DNA of 64,000 nucleotides, taken from positions 10,659,001-10,723,000 of the forward strand of contig CP141148.1 in the NCBI GenBank assembly GCA_035235625.1. The letters are read 5' to 3'. Both the position numbers and the translations under genes were made by a program. How positions within the stretch are numbered: position 1 is the stretch's first letter; each line of letters begins with the position of its first letter. The notes beneath the pieces were generated by a model. It was not told the origin of the DNA. It was given only the letters and a program-made list of their open reading frames with translations, and searched no databases. The stretch comes from Saururus chinensis (lineage: Eukaryota; Streptophyta; Magnoliopsida; Piperales; Saururaceae). Of this stretch, positions 58,424 to 64,000 are shown in pieces.

Positions 58424-58666
58424 TGTTGGAAATAATGAGTGAAAAAAAAGGCAAAAGTATAATTTTTAATAGAATAAATCAAATGGGGTTTTGGTGAGAA
58501 GATGGATAACGAAGGGAAGAAGAAAGTCTCTATTTTTACTGTAGCAATAGCGGCTTCAGATTAAAAAAAGCTATACGGGATAGAAGAGGTCATTACATAA
58601 ATTAACCACCCAAAAAGGTAATAAAAATTACAATGTGGCTATTAGACTTTTGACCCACTTTTAACA
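58424..58666 (-). repeat. Copia 5' LTR
   Basis: 243 bp, ends TGTTGGAAATAATGAG and TTTTAACA (plus-strand reading). Homologous to 52915-53171; adjacent to the primer-binding site. Confidence 0.88.
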
Positions 58667-58671
58667 TTTAG

Positions 58672-60573
58672 AGTAAGCACTTCACTGCTAAGAACCAGCA
58701 ATCTACATGGCCATTTCCTTGCTGCTGCGTAGACAAAGCATTATAGAAGATCAGCAGAAGAATAACTAGTTTCCAGTGAAGCCAGAGATATCCTGTAAAT
58801 TAATTAGTTTGACATTATTTGCCATCTTGGTAGCAAGGATTGGCGCAGAAATATTCCCAGAAAATGGTCTTGTGAGATCATTTGTTTTGGTGTTGTCCAT
58901 TATTTTTGATACAGGACGACAAGCACTACTTTTTGTCCAATTGTTTGTCATTATTTAAACTGCTTCTTCTCCATGTGCTTTTATCTTAGTTCTTATATAT
59001 CCAATTGGTCATTCCTTAAATTACTACGTGGTATCACAAACCCCATTGCCCATTCCAAATTAATTTTCTGTGTTAGAATCTACAATGAGCAGTTAGTATG
59101 GCATATTTGGGGCTGTTTGAACATTTTATCGTTTTTGTCTTAATTTTGGCCAAAATTATTGAAATCATTTCAGGTGTAAAAGGCGAGTAGAATTAAAAAT
59201 TATGTCCAGAAGTTGATTCTAGGCGACAGAATCACCACATTACCTCATGAGGTGATTCCGTCAATTTTAGCTCTCAACCTCCTATTTTAGAATTAAAAAT
59301 TCTATTATTTTTAATTGTTACCCTTTATATTAATTTGAGTCTCAAATAATATCTCATTAATTAGGCACACTTTAAAAATATAAAATTACTTACCCATGTA
59401 GGATCTCATTTAATAAAACTTGAATTTAAGAATACAATAGTACGAAGATTGTGCATATCCAAATTCAGGAAAAAATTATATTAATTTAAATTTTTTAAAA
59501 TAAGTTTGATGTAATATCTAAATTTATTCTAAAAAATCTCATTACCAAATGTAATTCTTATTTGGTGATAAATTATTAGAATTAATTCTAAAAATTTCTA
59601 TTTTCATTTCTAAAAATTTCAAATACCTAAAGAGCCACATAAAGTTTTCGGACTAAGAAAGGGGAAGATCTCATGCAGGCCATCTGATGCAGGATACAAG
59701 AGACATTGAGAACCAATACAATATATGTAGAATAAGTTTAGGTAAAAGGTACTTCAATCAAACAAGACACGCAAAGTTTAAAAATTCATGTATCCAATAC
59801 ATACACAAAGCCATTGTCGTGCAAATTGCTTGATTATTTTAAATAATGAATCGCCCATCTAAATAATGCTTGGGCATGGGTCAGAATGTCGGTATGGGGA
59901 AAAGAACATTTACATGTATCGCCCGCCTAATCTGACCCATGCCATTAGTAAGCCATGGTCGTCCATTAACATGATATTGCAGTTTCAAATCAGGCACTTT
60001 TTAAACATGACGCAATGAAGGCGATCCACAGCTCAATATGGGTGAAATGTGGTTAGAGCCCTCTCTGATTTATCTTTGTCCAATCACCCACGACATAAAG
60101 TAATGAGCTTTATAGGGCCCAAGATGCAAACTAAAGTGCAACATTGACCGGCGTAACTTTTGAGTGCAAAATATTTACAGAATCTCATTGGTAGCCTAGA
60201 CTCATCAAATAAGAGCAGCCATTAGGTACAAATTAGGAAAGAGAAAGAGAGGTGTACTTGCGATTAAAAAATTACAGCTGTGATCAGTTTGTATTGTAGA
60301 GACTTGAGGTTTGCTTTATTTAATTTACTCTGGCTGTCTCAATGAGTCCAGATTTTATGCACATGGTAATAAAAGAAATACACGATGTGATCTGACGTCA
60401 ACTCAGAAAACATGATCATTATGACCCATCGATTTACCTGGCTAGAGCTCCAAATGATAATTCACTTCAAATAATATGAAGAAACATCTTCAGGTAGTAT
60501 CATGCCACGGTATCTGGAAACATGGGAACACTTCACGACAGAAAACCATATCAACAAATAAGGGAACTTGTCT
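58672..60573. other. Intergenic region and TFIIE-alpha 3' flank
   Basis: An inverted repeat GACAGAATCACC..GGTGATTCCGTC lies at 59231-59268. A 60-codon plus frame at 58776-58958 with hydrophobic stretches has no known match in my knowledge. The 3' UTR of TFIIE-alpha should lie just below 60574. No transposon ends were recognised. Confidence 0.4.
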
Positions 60574-63500
60574 TCAACCTTCCTCCCAGTCTATGTCATC
60601 CTCCTCAGCTTCTGATGCTTCTGCTTGAAGATTCAAATCATTTATTTTATGCATTCTGCTCGCATTATCTGGTAAGATTCACAGGTCATTATTATCGAGT
60701 TAGCTGATGGGGAAAAAACCCAAAAAGATGTCTAATCAAAATGTTCTACCCTTAATATACGCATCTGTCAGTGTGCATGCACACAGGCGCACTAAATTAC
60801 AAGGCCATGCGTGAGATTGTGGCAATACGACCAGATCCTCTCAGAGACTACTGAATCACGTCAAATTGCAGCATGTAAAGGACAACTACCTAGAACTACT
60901 TTAAAGGTGCTCACTGAGAAAGAACACTTGTTTTTAGAAGCTTAAGCAATCTAACCACTCTATTAAAGACAACAACTACAGACAAGGAAAATTGATGATC
61001 TCCACTTGAGTTATTTTTATACGAAAATAAACCCAGCCAACAATATCAGTTTATGAGGAATCATATTCTTTCACGGAAAGGAACATTCTTGCAACAGATA
61101 CATAATTTAAATGGACCAAAATAAAGGAGCACTCCTTGCCAGAGATAGTTAGAAAGAGTCAGTTCAAAGATAATAAAACATGAAAAAGACAGTAGGAAAA
61201 ATTTACATGAATGAACATGTTTCTTGAAAAAAGCACTCTATAGTTAATAATATTAAAATAAGGGTGTCAATTTGAATTTCATTACCTGCAGGTGTAGCCT
61301 CTTTCCACTCAATATCATCATCATCCTCATCTCGTTTTGATTTTATTCCAACTTTACGCTCAGACGACTGTTCGAAGACCCCATCTGCAATGTTTGATGA
61401 ATTGTTTGATGCCAATTCTTCCTGTTGCTCCCTCCTAGCAGCTTCTTCGTTTTCTTTTTGCAGCTTGCATAAAGCAGCATAATATGCTTTTAAGTAGTCA
61501 TTCTGCAAAAGTATCAATAGATGAAGCTTTTTCTCTTTTCTCAGATAACCTATCAAAATCATTTGCCTTCTCCTAACCTGTCTCCTTTTCTCATCATCCT
61601 CAATATCAACGTTGACTTTCTTGTCCTCTGTTATATTTCCAGTAGAAGCGCCATCTTTCAACTCTTCTTTAACATCTCCAAGCTGTTCTTTTGTAAGAAC
61701 CATGCCTTGCTTGATCATCCAAGGAGGATGAACCTTCAAGGAATCTGTTGAGGGATCGGGCTTTGTGTCCTCATCCTTAACTTCCATACCAGAAAGTGCA
61801 ACCTCAACCTGCCAAGATTTATTGTAGGTATTTATGGAATGAATAATGACAAGAAAAATTCTTCTTCAGCCCATTATGCAAACATCGCAATATATGGCTT
61901 CTGCTACCTATCTCAGGTCAGTGGCATGGATTTATAATTTGATGAAACGACAATCTAAAGTCCATGTGAGATGAATTGGCAGAGTTTATATGTTGGATGA
62001 CTACTTTATATACTCCTCTTGAAAGAGAAACAACAAAACAATGTTCACTATCATTGCTATCCGATGAATTATTCTAGTTATCAGATTTGGCTGCATAACA
62101 GGACGAGGGCAAGTGCAAGAATGAAATTGTCATTTTTTGGTAAAAAACCAATATCAGAGTAACCAATTTCCAAATATATATATAGCAGACACAGAGCAAA
62201 TGCTGCAATGCTACCTTACAGAATGAATATTATGAAGAAGTTATTAATTACTATTTTCCTACTGCTTCAAGTTCCTTTCTCTAGTTTATCATTGGATATA
62301 TATTTTTCTGCTAACTCATCATCTTATTCCAAACCGAGAACTGTAGAACATATACAATCCCTCAATTGTATATGACCTAATCAATCTAATTTACATGCAT
62401 ACCCTTGTCTCGCCAAGAAATGGCATTGGTGTCCCACTATATCCTTGACCTTGGCAAGATTTAGAAGCATCATTGAGCCCATATTCTCCATTTTCTGCAT
62501 GAGCAGCAGCAATCGCACTAGCTTCCCAAGCTTGCAGAGTTCCAAATTCAGGAACAGGAAGGTCCTTTACTCGCGCAAGTTGTCCCATTAACGGCTTCAG
62601 CTGGTTCTGCAATTTAGAACTCTAACTTTGTGAAGGTAAACAAAATCAAAATATTTAATGAACAAAATATTGTTGGCTTCCTTATTCTGCAGCAAACTTT
62701 GCTGCCAGGTGGGATATCTGTAGGCCTCAAAGGTATTAGGTGAACCAGAGCATGAGTGTAGTTAAAGAGGAGCACTGAGGTAGAAGCCACATAAAACTTG
62801 GACAAGTTCCAAAGTGTGCAGTTTTGCCATCCAAGCAATGAACTAATGACCAGTACAATGAAGCTGACATAATTAGCCGAATGTGCCCACATATAAGAAG
62901 GGGCCAAAAGTAGAGGGGCCCTTATCTAGGTGGTACTATATCAATCTCTACAGTAGTAACATACACAAAATTTTGTCATAGAAATGGGATCAGAAGATAA
63001 TTTTTTAACGCCCATCACAATGTGTCCACAATGTTTTTTAATCAGCAAATATTCAACTTACCTAGAACACATAAAGCTACTGGATTACTAAAATTATTAG
63101 TAAATACTGTTTCAAGGAGAGAGGGTTAAATATGAGCTCATTGAATTCTTGAACTCATTTACTTAAAAACATAATATCATTAAATTTCCAGCAAATTGTA
63201 TCTCATCCAAAAGAAGTGATTGAACTAGCTAAATATGAAGATCAATATGCACAACAAAACACAAAATAAACAAAAAGAAAGCATAGGCATTAGACATTTG
63301 AATACTAAGGGCAATTAGGACTTCCAGCACATTAGACCTCACCTCAATTCGTTGAAGCTGATCCTTCATATTCTCACGCCTACGCTTTCTAACATTGTCA
63401 TCCCCATCCCCAATTTCTTCCACAGCTAGCTTGTCACTCTCAGTGACAACTAGCTTGTCACTCTCAGTGACAAGCACACTCTTGCAATTTTCACAATGAA

Positions 63501-64000
63501 AATATTCATCTTCTAGGCTCAGAAGTTGTGGTGCATCGAGAGCTGAATACCTGAACATTTACCAAAGAGTAGTTACTGGTCAACCTAAATGTATAAGCTA
63601 CTGCAAACAATACGTCCATATAAGTACGGTGCAAAGCAGCTAATTTAAGCAATACCTCCTCTTACAATTAGGACAAGTGTATTCCTGAATTGTGTTTCTA
63701 TCTTCCAACTGATCTTTTAGCTTTTTCTTCATCCGGTGTATTCTATATCTAACAACATCATAAATCTGCAACCGTTCCCTCATTAGAGCTAGCATAGTAT
63801 CTTGAAGCATTTTCAGCAACAATTGGAATAAAGTAGATCACTTGAATAATGATCAACCTGAGCATAATCCAAACAACAGTAAGAGTGAGTATGGAATTTG
63901 ATCTTCTCTTCCCCTTCTTTCACAACTTGCTGACTATCACCAGTGGCAGCAACAGCAGCATTATAAAACTTTGCTCTTGATGCTGTCTGGATGAATAAAA
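60574..64000 (-). CDS. TFIIE1: Transcription initiation factor IIE subunit alpha (5' part beyond window)
   Basis: TFIIE-alpha joins the RNA polymerase II preinitiation complex and recruits TFIIH in the nucleus. Exons on the minus strand: 63986-63858, 63765-63656, 63550-63343, 62606-62403, 61808-61578, 61502-61286, 60668-60574 (stop TGA 60576-60574). All have GT/AG ends, and the frames join without a break (~398 residues visible). The first visible exon (KFYNAAVA.TGDSQQ, KEGEEKIKFHTHSYCCLDYA) is the end of the winged-helix region, followed by YDVVRYRIHRMKKKL. The zinc ribbon is CPNCKRR (exon 63765-63656) with CENC (exon 63550-63343). Then come LPVPEFGTLQAWEA, GTPMPFLGETR, a PPWMIKQGM block, and the acidic tail DEDDDDIEW and EEDDIDWEEG typical of the family's C-terminus. 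The N-terminal ~100 residues and promoter are outside. The gene appears intact. An in-frame 24-base duplication lies in the third visible exon. Confidence 0.95.
63426..63473 (-). repeat. Perfect 24-bp tandem duplication in a TFIIE-alpha exon
   Basis: CTAGCTTGTCACTCTCAGTG plus ACAA occurs twice without mismatch (63426-63449, 63450-63473), adding eight residues (VTESDKLV/VTESDKLA) just after the zinc ribbon. The frame is kept. Confidence 0.95.

Larger units (their letters stand above)
52915..58666 (-). mobile_element. Ty1/copia retrotransposon, minus orientation, interrupted
   Basis: LTRs at 52915-53171 (3') and 58424-58666 (5'). Both read TGTTGGA.A.(A/G)ATGAGT at the left and end ..GACTTTTGAC.CA.TTTTAA.A at the right. 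Target duplication GTTAG (52910-52914) against TTTAG (58667-58671), 4 of 5. The primer-binding site TGGTAGCAGAGG (minus, 58419-58408) lies next to the 5' LTR and resembles the initiator Met tRNA site. The polypurine tract AGAAAGAGG (minus, 53180-53172) lies next to the 3' LTR. A 2542-bp hAT-like element (55426-57967) splits gag. Without it the element is ~3.2 kb, so part of pol has been lost. LTRs differ by ~25-30%: an old insertion. Confidence 0.9.

Noticed and set aside
58776..58958. 60-codon hydrophobic plus frame
   Set aside because: Too short, no recognised motif, and just outside the copia element. No supporting signals.
62614..62907. 97-codon minus frame between TFIIE-alpha exons
   Set aside because: It is inside an intron whose splice sites join neighbouring exons in frame. 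No TFIIE-alpha similarity.

Overview
The window is nuclear DNA of a flowering plant. It has intron-rich genes with GT/AG splice sites, a CBM22-GH10 endo-xylanase and a TFIIE-alpha gene of plant type, and dense plant transposons (Ty3/gypsy chromovirus, Ty1/copia, LINE, MULE, hAT, Stowaway). I cannot name the species. About 85% of the window is transposon or transposon-derived DNA between two host genes, and both genes are cut by the window edges.

Layout. 1-5704 (minus): a CBM22(x3)-GH10 endo-1,4-beta-xylanase missing only its C-terminal part. 6147-17803: two head-to-tail, decayed MULE elements. The first carries a 346-bp hAT MITE; the second carries a Stowaway MITE and a 3371-bp solo LTR with a perfect target duplication. 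17804-21368: LTR fragment, a CACTA-like end, a diverged ~150-bp tandem array and a hairpin. 21374-23326: second solo LTR, with seven 56-bp repeats. 23690-24150: PPR pseudogene. 24151-35839: AT-rich DNA with a duplicated ~1.5-2 kb repeat (copies near 25840 and 30935), two Stowaway MITEs and copies of a repeat rich in CGATCGAT words. 35840-37672: LINE reverse-transcriptase relic split by a third solo LTR. 37673-45881: a stack of minus-strand Ty3/gypsy pieces. Here a plus-strand promoter and first exon of a cyclase-associated protein (CAP1-like) gene sits exactly between a gypsy gag and a gypsy integrase/chromodomain. 46136-49450: a pair of diverged LTR-like direct repeats. 50856-52182: hAT-like element with internal repeats. 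52915-58666: an old minus-strand Ty1/copia element interrupted by a 2542-bp hAT-like element, which itself contains a ~1.1-kb foldback element. 60574-64000 (minus): TFIIE-alpha, from inside the N-terminal half to the stop codon.

How it fits together. The two host genes are unrelated in function (cell-wall xylan hydrolysis; RNA polymerase II initiation). Everything between them reads as repeated insertion, LTR-LTR recombination (three solo LTRs) and point decay. The visible nonsense changes are mostly C-to-T type transitions, as expected for methylated repeats. The most unusual structure is the CAP1 fragment inside the gypsy stack. The best-resolved history is the three-layer nest in the copia element. 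Exon boundaries, frames and target duplications were worked out by eye and are stated as such.
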